24,875 nucleotides of DNA, taken from JAQBYK01 sp964499425 (GTDB lineage Bacteria; Patescibacteriota; Gracilibacteria; UBA1369; LOWO2-01-FULL-3). The translations under genes were made by a program, and so were the position numbers. Below the pieces are notes generated by a model, which made no database searches, was not told where the DNA came from, and worked only from the letters and a program-made list of their open reading frames with translations. Location: contig CAZCLD010000015.1 of the NCBI GenBank assembly GCA_964499425.1, positions 1-24,875 on the forward strand, read 5' to 3'. The stretch's first letter is position 1. Each line of letters starts with the position of its first letter. Positions 1 through 7,883 of the stretch are shown here, piece by piece.

Positions 1-331
1 CATTTGCATCACGTCGAACATAACTCGTAGTTGTAGTTGCACCCTTTACCAACTCACCTGAAATTCCTAGAATCATTTTTCTGGTCGAAATTCCAGCCAG
101 ATTCTCAGCTTCACGTATAGCGCTATGACAATTAGAAATAACAGAGGCAATATCGGTGACAACCCCACTTTGCATATCGCCTAGCTTCTGCTGCTTACGA
201 CCAACACCCAGTACTTTTGCCTTAGTTCCCTCAACTTCACACACTAAAGCAGTAACATTGTCAGTCCCGATATCCAACGCCAGAAAATGGGCATCAGAAG
301 ACCTTTTTTTGATCCTTCGAAATAGTCGCAT
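1..331 (-). CDS. ftsA: FtsA-like cell division ATPase (N-terminal part)
   Basis: This is an open frame from ATG at 331 that runs off the left edge, so only about 110 N-terminal residues are present. The translation begins MRLFRRIKKRSSDAHFLALD and continues with IGTDNVTALVCEVEG, the phosphate-1 motif of actin-like ATPases of the FtsA/PilM group. GVVTDIASVISNCHSAIREAE followed by an ISGE segment resembles the start of the FtsA-specific 1C domain. FtsA anchors FtsZ filaments to the membrane at the division site. The gene lies downstream of ddl (57-nt gap) in the same direction, as in classical division/cell-wall clusters, which favours FtsA over PilM. The C-terminal amphipathic helix that would settle it lies outside the window. 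Confidence 0.75.
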   Translation of the reverse strand, partial: MRLFRRIKKRSSDAHFLALDIGTDNVTALVCEVEGTKAKVLGVGRKQQKLGDMQSGVVTDIASVISNCHSAIREAENLAGISTRKMILGISGELVKGATTTTSYVRRDAN

Positions 332-387
332 GTAATCTTAAGAAAAGCCTAGCAAATATAAGGAAAAATCGCCCTAAAAGCAATCAC

Positions 388-1464
388 TTATTGCTGATAC
401 CAATCACTTCCACTATCAAACACAACCTGATTCTTTTTCTTGTCCTCAAATCTTTCAACCGCTAGCTCAACCAGTTTGTCTACAAGATCTTCATAACTTA
501 TTCCATGTGCCTCCATCATTTTCGGATACATGGAGATTGATGTGAAGCCGGGCAATGTGTTGATTTCATTTAAATAAATCTCACCATTATCTCGATCCAA
601 AAAGCTATCCACACGTGCTAAACCACTACAATCAAGCATGGTGTAGGCCTTGATACAAATGTCTTGGATTTTTGAGGCTAAATCATCTGGCAAATCTGCA
701 GGCACCTGTGTACTGGAAACGCCATTAACATACTTGTCATGGAAATCATAAAACTCACCTCCAACGATTACCTCGCCTACTGGAGATGCGATTGGGTCAT
801 CATTACCAAGCACTGCACACTCGATCTCACGCGCATTCACAGATTTCTCAACTAGAATTCGTCTATCAAATTTAGCAGCCAGATCGATTGCTTCTTTCAA
901 GGCACTTTCTTCTTTTACCTTGGTGATTCCAACAGAAGAACCCATATTCGCGGGTTTTATGAAGCAAGGAAAGCCGATTTCTTGTTTTACGTCAGCCATG
1001 ACTTCCTCGGTTTTTTCTTCCCAGGTTTTCCGTCCAAATCCAATATAAGGGACTATTGGTAAATCTGCGGTAGCCCAAAGGGCTTTACATTGGAGCTTGT
1101 CCATTGCGGTAGAAGACGCCAAAACACCGCATCCCACATAAGGGATCCCCAGCATTTCAAATAAACCTTGAATCGTGCCGTCTTCTCCGTAAGGTCCATG
1201 AAGAACGGGAAAAGCTAGGTCAAAATCCAACTTCTCAGGATTTGTAAAAAGTGATATTTCCCTGAGCCCTTCTAAATCTTCATTCTTGAATTTTTCGAGA
1301 CAATTGCTACCGCCAAACCAATGCCCTTCCTTAGTTATACCAATCTCTAAGACCTCATACTTGTCAGGATTTAGGGCCTTTATAACCGAAGTAGCCGAAA
1401 CCAGCGAAACCTCGTGTTCACCGCTTCTACCTCCGAAAATTACTGCAATCCGCATTTTTTTCAT
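388..1464 (-). CDS. ddl: D-alanine--D-alanine ligase
   Basis: This 358-residue ATP-grasp enzyme joins two D-alanines for the peptidoglycan stem peptide in the cytoplasm. Visible signatures are the N-terminal FGGRSGEHEVSLVSA motif, the glycine-rich GSSVGITKV loop, and the C-terminal metal and substrate segment with RVDSFLD and EINTLPGFTSISMYP. Length is normal for the family. The omega-loop reads EFYDFHDKYVNG. Its Lys-Tyr pair matches, as I recall, the Tyr of D-Ala-D-Ala ligases, where D-lactate ligases of the Leuconostoc type have Phe, so D-Ala-D-Ala is the expected product. The start ATG overlaps the stop of the upstream dipeptidase gene, indicating coupled translation. Confidence 0.93.
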   Translation of the reverse strand: MKKMRIAVIFGGRSGEHEVSLVSATSVIKALNPDKYEVLEIGITKEGHWFGGSNCLEKFKNEDLEGLREISLFTNPEKLDFDLAFPVLHGPYGEDGTIQGLFEMLGIPYVGCGVLASSTAMDKLQCKALWATADLPIVPYIGFGRKTWEEKTEEVMADVKQEIGFPCFIKPANMGSSVGITKVKEESALKEAIDLAAKFDRRILVEKSVNAREIECAVLGNDDPIASPVGEVIVGGEFYDFHDKYVNGVSSTQVPADLPDDLASKIQDICIKAYTMLDCSGLARVDSFLDRDNGEIYLNEINTLPGFTSISMYPKMMEAHGISYEDLVDKLVELAVERFEDKKKNQVVFDSGSDWYQQ

Positions 1465-2108
1465 AGCTCCATACTACCATATATTGCCGTGTCGGTCCCA
1501 GTCTGCATGGCCCACTCCTGATCACCGTAACTGAAATGCCACCATTCTTCGTGATAGTTTACCAAACCAGCGTCACCCAAAACCCTGCACAGCATAGATC
1601 GATTCTCAAAAAACTGGCCTTTCTTGAAATGGTCAGTATAGGACTTCACATCAAATTCATCGAAATTAGTGCCCATTGGAACGTCACACCCTTCTTTATC
1701 TACAATGGTCAAATCAACTGCACCTCCAGTATTATGGGGAGCTGGCAAACGCCGATCGCGACTAGGTGGCGAAACAAAAATCTGCACTGCCTTGTGCAAT
1801 TGATCCTCGAGCCACCGAGGATTCTTAGCTACAAGTTCATCCCAATAATTCTCATATAGAATCTTTTGAGTTTTGAGAGTTCGATAACCATCCCATATTT
1901 TGAAGTTCCAACCATCCGGTAAAGCATCCTTTGCCTTGCGCAAACGCTCAACCAACCCAGATCGTAGTCTGATAAAGTTGCTACTATTGTAGCCCCAATT
2001 AAAATACATCGAATCGACCACAAATTCTTCGTTGTCTAGACGAACTAATGGCTCACCACATTCTTCAATGCCTACGCTTTGAACTGCCGGATTATTTAGT
2101 ATTCCCAT
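1461..2108 (-). CDS. VanX/DdpX-type D-alanyl-D-alanine dipeptidase
   Basis: This 215-residue zinc dipeptidase of the M15D family hydrolyses free D-Ala-D-Ala. The zinc-binding HxxGxAxD motif appears as HNTGGAVDLTI, and the catalytic Glu and last zinc ligand as EEWWHFSYGD. The upstream WDGYRTLKTQ segment matches the IWDAYRP-like region that holds the transition-state arginine. No signal peptide is seen, so a cytoplasmic enzyme is likely. It lies between alr and ddl without gaps: the alr stop abuts its ATG, and its stop overlaps the ddl start. It therefore sits in the same transcript as the enzymes that make its substrate. It could serve D-Ala recycling or quality control; a glycopeptide-resistance role would need a D-Ala-D-Lac ligase, which is not seen here. 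Confidence 0.88.
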   Translation of the reverse strand: MGILNNPAVQSVGIEECGEPLVRLDNEEFVVDSMYFNWGYNSSNFIRLRSGLVERLRKAKDALPDGWNFKIWDGYRTLKTQKILYENYWDELVAKNPRWLEDQLHKAVQIFVSPPSRDRRLPAPHNTGGAVDLTIVDKEGCDVPMGTNFDEFDVKSYTDHFKKGQFFENRSMLCRVLGDAGLVNYHEEWWHFSYGDQEWAMQTGTDTAIYGSMEL

Positions 2109-3285
2109 TTAAACAACTTTACGAGGTATGCGCTCATTTACACGGGTCGGAATCTCATAATTAATCGTTCCAGCCCACCCCGCAAACATCTCTGCACTTA
2201 CTTCTTCTTCACCATCTCGACCAATCAATACAACTTCATCCTCTAGCTTAGCTTCAGGAATGTCACTGACATCAACCATGATGATGTTCATGCAAACCCT
2301 GCCCCGTAGTGGAGCTCTTTTGCCATGGATTAGAACATGAGCACCCGAAACCCCTCTGTCGTAGCCGTCATAATAGCCAATTGGGATGATGGCCAAACGA
2401 GTTTCATGAGTAGTCTTATAGGTGCAACCATATCCAATCAATTCGCCTGCAGGAATTTCTTTTATCTGAGCGATTTTAGCTTTCCAGGTGAAGGCTGGCT
2501 TAAGCTCAAAGCCATCACCAACTTCTTTAAGGTATGAAACATAAGTCTCATTTGAAGGCCAGAGTCCGTAATTTGAGATGCCAGTCCTTACCATCTGGAA
2601 GTGAGTTTTTTTGAATAGAATTGTGGCAGCGGAATTCGCACAATGCTTGATAGGAATTTCTATATCGATGGTCTCAAGACTTTTAATCGCATCGCTGAAA
2701 CGGGCAAGTTGTTTTTCGGCATAAGAATGATCAGTAGTGTCCTCAATATTGGCAAAATGAGTAGCAAGTCCTTCCAACTCAATATTCCCAAAAGTCTTGA
2801 TATGCTTTGCAAATTCAAGCAGATTCCTGGCTAAAACCCCCTGCCTATTATTGCCAGTCTCTAATTTTAGATGCACCTTAACCTGCTTTCCGATTTCTCC
2901 CAATTTATCTATGGTTTCCCTGTTGTATACAACCAAACGACAGTCGAGATCCACAGCTTGTTCAAGNNNNNNNNNNATATATTGGGGTACGTCCCCTTAG
3001 ATCCACAGCTTGTTCAAGAGAATCTAAGGGGACGTACCCCAATATATAAACAGGAGCGGTGATCCCTGCCTCACGTAAAACCTGAGCTTCATAAAGTGCA
3101 TTTACGGATAACCAGTCGGCACCTGCCTCGATGAAAATTTCGCCACACTGAGCTAAACCATGGCCATAAGCATTGGCCTTAACACAGGGGCAAAGAAGGA
3201 CATCATTGCCAACGATTCTACGAAATTGAACGATATTATTCTCAAGTGCACCCCTATCAATTTCAACCCAGGTTAGATCATTCAT
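2109..3285 (-). CDS. alr: alanine racemase, split by an assembly artefact
   Basis: This PLP enzyme interconverts L- and D-alanine and supplies the ligase downstream. The N-terminal half, from ATG at 3285, holds the PLP-lysine motif VKANAYGHG. The C-terminal half holds the catalytic-tyrosine region PIGYYDGYDRG and a normal family end (NERIPRKVV). The two halves appear in different frames because positions 2967-3018 hold 10 Ns, a 24-nt inverted copy of nearby sequence and a repeat of the 18 nt before the gap. Removing these 52 nt joins GYVPLDSLEQAVDL directly to DCRLVVY and gives a 374-residue protein of normal size. I therefore read the gene as intact in the organism. It is the first gene of the alr-vanX-ddl-ftsA run. 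Confidence 0.9.
2967..3018. other. scaffold gap with spurious inverted duplication
   Basis: Ten Ns (2967-2976) are followed by 24 nt (2977-3000) that are a perfect inverted copy of 3024-3047. Next comes a second copy (3001-3018) of the 18 nt that precede the Ns (2949-2966). Excising 2967-3018 restores a continuous alr frame, so this is an assembly artefact and not a genomic palindrome. Confidence 0.9.
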
Positions 3286-3389
3286 GGTTAGTAGATTAGA
3301 GTAAGATTATGAAAAATCAAGCCGGTCTTAGGATTGACCACGAGCACCATTTAACTTAAAATCAAACACTGCTGAATAACCCAATAAAA

Positions 3390-4076
3390 ATGCATCATCA
3401 AAATCCCCACAATATGGAAAAGGCACACGTAAGAACAGGTATAGAGCCAACCTTTTTCGGAAAAGTAATGGCGTTCTTCGCGCTGGCTATTTTTGCCTCG
3501 GCTGCTGGAGCTTTTGTCACGTATACCTACTTCATCGAGTATTTCTTTCAAATGCCGGCACTGATGTGGATATTTTTTATAGTTGAATTAGCCATAATTT
3601 TTACCTCAAGAATGTGGAGCACAAAGATTCCTCTAAACCGTCTGATGTTCGGAGCATTTGCCTTCATAACAGGTATTACCATCGCTCCACTTTTAGCAGT
3701 AGTAATTGCAACACCGGGTGGAGTTGCCATACTTTCAAAAGCCCTAATGGCAACCGGATTCATGTTTACCGCAACTGCTTTATTTGGATGGACCACGAAA
3801 ATAGACCTTTCTGGCATGCGAGGGTTCTTAATGATCGGGCTGATAGGACTTATTATTGTGGGTATCATGGGTTTCTTCATCCCATGGAGTAATCAAATGG
3901 AAATGGTCTACTCAGGAATCGGAGTCCTAATTTTTAGTGCCTTCACAATGTACGATTTCCAGAAAATCAAAAAGTACCCACAGGACAGGTACATAGATGC
4001 AGCTCTCGCATTGTATTTGGATATTTTCAACCTTTTCCTTTTTATACTCAGACTTATACTGGCAAGTAGGGATTAA
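3390..4076 (+). CDS. Bax inhibitor-1 (BI-1/YccA/YbhL) family membrane protein
   Basis: This 228-residue, very hydrophobic protein has about seven transmembrane segments: AFFALAIFASAAGAF, MWIFFIVELAIIF, LMFGAFAFITG, APLLAVVIATPGG, the GFMFTATALFGW block, IGLIGLIIVGIMGFF and the C-terminal YLDIFNLFLFILRLI. The C-terminal block MYDFQKIKKY...DAALALYLDIFNLFLFILRL is typical of the BI-1/TMBIM family, whose bacterial members act as pH-sensitive calcium leak channels or stress-related factors in the inner membrane. A second possible ATG lies at 3414. No SD is visible before either start, as for most genes on the AT-rich parts. The gene is divergent from alr, with 104 nt between them, and is followed by a short GC-rich palindrome before the next gene. 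Confidence 0.88.
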   Translation: MHHQNPHNMEKAHVRTGIEPTFFGKVMAFFALAIFASAAGAFVTYTYFIEYFFQMPALMWIFFIVELAIIFTSRMWSTKIPLNRLMFGAFAFITGITIAPLLAVVIATPGGVAILSKALMATGFMFTATALFGWTTKIDLSGMRGFLMIGLIGLIIVGIMGFFIPWSNQMEMVYSGIGVLIFSAFTMYDFQKIKKYPQDRYIDAALALYLDIFNLFLFILRLILASRD

Positions 4077-4078
4077 CA

Positions 4079-4108
4079 GACACGAAGCGAGCTTTCGCGA
4101 GCGGAGTG
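4079..4108. repeat. small GCGAGC-type extragenic palindrome
   Basis: The gap between the BI-1 gene and the DUF177 gene holds a GC-rich cluster with a GCGA-GCTT-TCGC hairpin flanked by CGAAGC and GAGCGG. Related CGAAGCGAGCTT strings occur again at about 8946 and 9022. It may be a short dispersed repeat or a weak attenuator. Confidence 0.4.
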
Positions 4109-4119
4109 TCCTTTCTTAT

Positions 4120-4647
4120 ATGAACAAAAATACTCTACAATTCAACATTTCATCCTTGATGGAAGAAGCCACAGGTACTAGCGAGGTCTTCGTTTTTGAT
4201 GCGCCAATCAAATTTAGAGACATCAAAGCCAAATCTAGCGCCAAAGGAAAACTCGAAATAATGAAGCTCAATGGGGGAGTTAATGCCAAGCTTGAGGAGG
4301 TAGAAATAGAAATAGGCTTTGAGTGTGAAAAATGCCTAAAAGAGTTTAGTCAGAGAATTATAGTCCCTTTAGCTGAGAGACAATTTCTACTTGAGGCTCC
4401 GAAAAAGGCGAAAGATCCAAACGACTTATTTCTTATCGACAAGAAGCATTATACGATAGATTTAACAGAGCCTCTTAGGCAGGAATTAATCTTGCATTTC
4501 CCCATCATTCCAGTATGCTCTAGTGGCTGTCAGGGCATATGCTCAATGTGCGGAAAAGAGCGCAATAAAGCGAAATGTAGCTGCAAGGCACAAGTGCCCG
4601 GAGATAATAAACCACTGTCAGCTTTAAAAGAATTAATTAAAAAGTAA
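4120..4647 (+). CDS. DUF177/YceD family protein (23S rRNA accumulation)
   Basis: This 175-residue protein precedes the gene for ribosomal protein L32, the standard place for YceD/DUF177, which is linked to 23S rRNA accumulation and ribosome assembly. The family core is seen as FECEKCLKEFSQRIIVPLAERQ in the middle, and a C-terminal cysteine cluster reads CSSGCQGICSMCGKERN then CSC, suggesting zinc binding. I chose ATG 4120 (MNKNTLQFNISSLMEEATG) because an upstream in-frame start at 3997 would lie inside the BI-1 gene. Only 3 nt separate it from rpmF, so the two are probably co-transcribed. Confidence 0.85.
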   Translation: MNKNTLQFNISSLMEEATGTSEVFVFDAPIKFRDIKAKSSAKGKLEIMKLNGGVNAKLEEVEIEIGFECEKCLKEFSQRIIVPLAERQFLLEAPKKAKDPNDLFLIDKKHYTIDLTEPLRQELILHFPIIPVCSSGCQGICSMCGKERNKAKCSCKAQVPGDNKPLSALKELIKK

Positions 4648-4650
4648 ATC

Positions 4651-4890
4651 ATGGCTAAGCATCCAGTACCTAAGCAAAAGAAACCTAAAAATAAGAGCAA
4701 GAAACGTTATGGAAGCTTCAAAACATCAGTCCTAAAGAAACTTTCGAATGCTGTGAATTTAGCAACCTGTCCGGATTGTGGATCTAAGCATCGGGCTCAC
4801 ACAGTTTGCCAGGAGTGTGGCAAATATAGAGGAAGACAGGTTTCCGATAAGCAAAAAGAGATAGAAAAGATCACCAAAATAAAGGCTTAA
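4651..4890 (+). CDS. rpmF: 50S ribosomal protein L32
   Basis: This 79-residue basic protein is a structural part of the large ribosomal subunit. It starts MAKHPVPKQKKPKNKSKKRY, which is characteristic of L32, and carries a zinc ribbon CPDCGSKHRAHTVCQECGKY with all four cysteines. A short lysine- and glutamate-rich tail (about residues 60-79) makes it longer than the typical 57-60 residue L32. It sits between DUF177 and nusB with 3-nt gaps, giving a ribosome and transcription-related operon. Confidence 0.93.
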   Translation: MAKHPVPKQKKPKNKSKKRYGSFKTSVLKKLSNAVNLATCPDCGSKHRAHTVCQECGKYRGRQVSDKQKEIEKITKIKA

Positions 4891-4893
4891 CAA

Positions 4894-5319
4894 ATGGCTA
4901 GCTACAGGCATCTTGCCCGGACTTGCGTAATGCAGACAATTTTCTCCACGGAATTTAAAGAGGGGGATCCTCGAGAGGTTCTTGATGAAATTCTAAAGGA
5001 ATATGCACCCAAGTTAACGGACAAGGATTTTGCCTATACTACGTTAAAGGGAGTGTTGGATAATAGGGAGAAAATTGTTAAAATAATCCAAGAGCACGCT
5101 CCCCAGTGGCCAGTTGATAAAATCGCACGGGTAGATCGTGCTATACTTGAGGTCGGAGTCTTTGAAATAGTATTCTCTAGTGACGTTCCGCCCGTTGTGG
5201 CGATAAATGAGGCTGTAGAAATAGCTAAAAAATTTGGAGATGACAGTAGCCACAAATTCATAAATGGGGTACTAAGTAACGTAATGAAAAAAGAACATGG
5301 AAAAGTACAAAAAGCTTGA
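4894..5319 (+). CDS. nusB: transcription antitermination factor NusB
   Basis: This 141-residue all-helical RNA-binding protein acts with NusE (S10) at boxA in rRNA antitermination. The N-terminus MASYRHLARTCVMQTIFSTEF and the C-terminal signature VAINEAVEIAKKFGDDSSHKFINGVLSNV are characteristic. An internal WPVDKIARVDRAILEVGVFEI segment also fits the family. The gene ends in TGA within the first codons of rnc (23-nt overlap). That TGA must be a real stop, which argues against the UGA-glycine code of Gracilibacteria. The rpmF-nusB-rnc linkage fits rRNA synthesis and processing. Confidence 0.94.
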   Translation: MASYRHLARTCVMQTIFSTEFKEGDPREVLDEILKEYAPKLTDKDFAYTTLKGVLDNREKIVKIIQEHAPQWPVDKIARVDRAILEVGVFEIVFSSDVPPVVAINEAVEIAKKFGDDSSHKFINGVLSNVMKKEHGKVQKA

Positions 5320-5989
5320 AGCAAAAGCGGGGGTTAAATTCAAAGATCCCGAGCTTATAAAAAGGGCATTCATACATAAGTCCTACTTGAATGAACACAG
5401 GAATGAAGGCATCGGAGACAACGAAAGGCTTGAGTTCTTAGGAGACGCTGTATTGGAATTAGTGGCAACTCACCACCTCTTTGAAAAATATCCAGATCAA
5501 TCAGAAGGAGACATGACAGCATTTCGGTCTGCTTTGGTAAAAGGAAAGCACCTTGCTGAGGTAGCTCGCGATCTTGAGCTTGGCCAATACTTGTTTTTAA
5601 GTAATGGTGAGGAAAAATCAGGGGGCCGCGAAAAGAATTATATTCTTGCCAATGTAACAGAAGCGCTAATTGGGGCGATCTATGTTGAACATGGGTATGA
5701 TATTTGCGAAAAGTTCATAGAAAAATTCATCATGGCAAAGCTAGATGCGATTATTGAAAAAGGCCTGCATATAGATGCAAAATCGCAATTCCAGGAGATA
5801 TGTCAGGAAAAACTTGAGATAACGCCGCACTACGATGTAATCGAGCAGTCAGGTCCAGATCACGACAAGCAATTTACGATGGGGGCTTATATAAGTGATG
5901 ATCTTATTGCAAGGGGCACAGGTTCGAGCAAACAAACTGCCGAGGACCAGGCGGCCCAAAAAGCGCTAAAAGTCAAAGGATGGGAATAA
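5297..5989 (+). CDS. rnc: ribonuclease III
   Basis: This 230-residue double-strand-specific endoribonuclease matures rRNA and cleaves structured RNA. The catalytic signature NERLEFLGDAVLELV lies near residues 43-57, and a second acidic cluster contributes to the active site (the helix NVTEALIGAIYVEHGY holds the conserved Glu). The C-terminal dsRNA-binding domain begins near DAKSQFQEICQEKL and ends with the GTGSSKQTAEDQAAQKAL helix. Length is normal. It overlaps nusB by 23 nt and the following Nudix gene by 10 nt, so translation of the three is probably coupled. Confidence 0.96.
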   Translation: MEKYKKLEAKAGVKFKDPELIKRAFIHKSYLNEHRNEGIGDNERLEFLGDAVLELVATHHLFEKYPDQSEGDMTAFRSALVKGKHLAEVARDLELGQYLFLSNGEEKSGGREKNYILANVTEALIGAIYVEHGYDICEKFIEKFIMAKLDAIIEKGLHIDAKSQFQEICQEKLEITPHYDVIEQSGPDHDKQFTMGAYISDDLIARGTGSSKQTAEDQAAQKALKVKGWE

Positions 5990-6402
5990 AATATGACGAA
6001 AAATCCTGCGGAATGGTCCTATTCAGAGAGAAGGATGGGAGCAGGCTCTACTTGTTGCTGCACTATCCGGGTGGGCATTGGGACTTTCCAAAAGGGCACA
6101 TCGAAAAGGGCGAGGAGGAGAAGGAGACTGCAACACGAGAGTTATTGGAAGAAACAGGAATTTCCGACGTAGAATACGTAAAAGGATTCAGAGAACAGAT
6201 CGCATACAAGTATTGGAAGAAACACAAGATGTCACACAAGGAAGTGATATTTTTTCTTGCCAAAACAAACCTAGAAGAAATAAAAATCTCACACGAACAT
6301 CGTGATTTCTTGTGGATGCCCTACGATAGAGCATTACAGAAACTAACTTTTGAGAATGCTAAAAACCTTCTGAAAAAAGCTGAAGAGTTTTTGGAAGAAT
6401 AA
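5980..6402 (+). CDS. Nudix hydrolase (diadenosine tetraphosphatase-like)
   Basis: This 140-residue single-domain Nudix protein has a complete box, GHIEKGEEEKETATRELLEETGI (about residues 39-61), matching Gx5Ex7REUxEExGU. The leading SCGMVLFREKDGSRLYLLLHY and HWDFPKGH segments are typical of bis(5'-nucleosyl)-tetraphosphatases of the NUDT2 type, so hydrolysis of Ap4A or a related nucleotide is the best guess. The exact substrate cannot be read from sequence. Its ATG lies within the last codons of rnc. Confidence 0.85.
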   Translation: MGIKYDEKSCGMVLFREKDGSRLYLLLHYPGGHWDFPKGHIEKGEEEKETATRELLEETGISDVEYVKGFREQIAYKYWKKHKMSHKEVIFFLAKTNLEEIKISHEHRDFLWMPYDRALQKLTFENAKNLLKKAEEFLEE

Positions 6403-6425
6403 AAATCTTCTGATATTATGGGTTC

Positions 6426-7883
6426 ATGCAAATCAAAATTCATAACAAAATAAAGTCCAAAAAAGGCTTGTTAGTGGTAACACTCCAGGAAGAGCAGCTC
6501 AAAAAAATCCCAGGAAAATTTCCTTCGCCGGTCAAGAATTTCATCAGAGATCGTGTCAAAAACAAAGATCTTAAGGGCAAGAAGGGGGAGGCACTGTCCA
6601 CATATCTAATGGCGAGAGGAGTGCCAGGACAACTCCTTGTTGTTGGTGCTGGAGGAAAAGAAAAATATTCTGCCACTATAGCAAGGGAGCTGGGCGGGGT
6701 TGTCGGCAAATTTGCAAAAAAGCACAAGTCTAAGGAGGTTACGATACTTGCAGGCCAAGATCACCTGAGCGAGCTCACAGAAGGTTTTCTTATGGCCCAA
6801 TACAATTTGGGCAATTTCAAGACTGATAAAAAGAAGGTTCTTAGAACCGAGAAATTAAATGTAGTTGTTGATAAAAAAGCGAAATCTCTAGAATTAAGTC
6901 TGAGACACGCAGAAGACGTCTGCCAGGCGGTGGACTTGGTTAAGGATCTTGTGAATAATCCTGCCAATGAAATCACAGCTAGCTACATGGCAAAGACTGC
7001 TAGAGATATAGCAAGAAAGAATAAGTACAAAATTGTAGTCCTGGGAGACAAGCAGCTAACAAAAATGGGCTGCGGAGGTATTCTGGCTGTCAATAAGGGC
7101 TCTGATCACGAAGCCAAACTAGTCGTTCTTGAGCATAATGGGGGTAGCAGGGGAGAAAAACCCATTGTTTTGGTTGGAAAAGGGGTGCTGTTTGATACGG
7201 GAGGGTATAATTTAAAACCAACAGGTCATATCGAAACCATGCAGCAAGATATGGCTGGAGCTGCAACTGTTTTTGGTATATTCAGCCTTCTCAAAAAACT
7301 GAAGATCAAAAAAAATATCATTGGCATCACCCCTCTGGTCCAAAACATGGTTAATGCCAGTGCATATAGACCCTCAGATATCATTAAGATGTACAGTGGA
7401 AAAACTGTAGAGGTCACAAATACAGACGCAGAGGGACGAATGGTGCTTGCTGATTCACTTCATTATGCGAGTCAACTCAAGCCAGAGTTGGTAATTACTA
7501 TAGCTACGTTGACAGGTGCTGTCGGGGTCGCATTGGGAGAAAGGTATTGCGGGATTATGGGGAACGATGAACAGATATTGGATAAGGTAAAAGAGAGTGG
7601 AGAGTCAGTCGATGAGCTGGCATGGCCTCTCCCAATTCATCAGGATTATAGGGATATCATGGAAAGCAAAGTAGCTGATATTAGAAATTATGATAGAGGT
7701 ACAGGGCGTATGGGGGGAGCTTCCAAAGCAGGTGCATTCCTCGAAAAATTTGTTAGTGAGAATAAATGGTGTCACTTAGACATTGGCGGATCCGCATTCA
7801 CGGACAATCCGAAAAAATACGAAACCAAAGGAGCAACTGCTTACGGTCTTCGGATGCTCATGAAATTTCTAGAAACTTCCTAA
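6426..7883 (+). CDS. pepA: leucyl/cytosol aminopeptidase, M17 family
   Basis: This 485-residue two-zinc aminopeptidase removes N-terminal residues from peptides in the cytoplasm. The M17 signature is NTDAEGRMVLADSLHYA. The other metal and catalytic segments are VGKGVLFDTGGYNLKP and QDMAGAATVFG. The N-terminal domain (about residues 1-160) is divergent, as usual. No SD is seen before the ATG at 6426, which follows the Nudix stop by 23 nt. The TAA stop overlaps the trxB stop on the other strand, so the two genes meet tail to tail with no room for a separate terminator. Confidence 0.94.
   Translation: MQIKIHNKIKSKKGLLVVTLQEEQLKKIPGKFPSPVKNFIRDRVKNKDLKGKKGEALSTYLMARGVPGQLLVVGAGGKEKYSATIARELGGVVGKFAKKHKSKEVTILAGQDHLSELTEGFLMAQYNLGNFKTDKKKVLRTEKLNVVVDKKAKSLELSLRHAEDVCQAVDLVKDLVNNPANEITASYMAKTARDIARKNKYKIVVLGDKQLTKMGCGGILAVNKGSDHEAKLVVLEHNGGSRGEKPIVLVGKGVLFDTGGYNLKPTGHIETMQQDMAGAATVFGIFSLLKKLKIKKNIIGITPLVQNMVNASAYRPSDIIKMYSGKTVEVTNTDAEGRMVLADSLHYASQLKPELVITIATLTGAVGVALGERYCGIMGNDEQILDKVKESGESVDELAWPLPIHQDYRDIMESKVADIRNYDRGTGRMGGASKAGAFLEKFVSENKWCHLDIGGSAFTDNPKKYETKGATAYGLRMLMKFLETS

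Noticed and set aside
2977..3047. Perfect 24-bp palindrome in alr as a regulatory hairpin or insertion
   Set aside because: It adjoins a 10-N gap, and its removal restores the alr frame exactly, so it is a scaffolding artefact.
5297..5319. Alternative code with UGA as glycine
   Set aside because: Reading through the nusB TGA would run nusB out of frame across rnc. All recognised genes end normally at standard stops.
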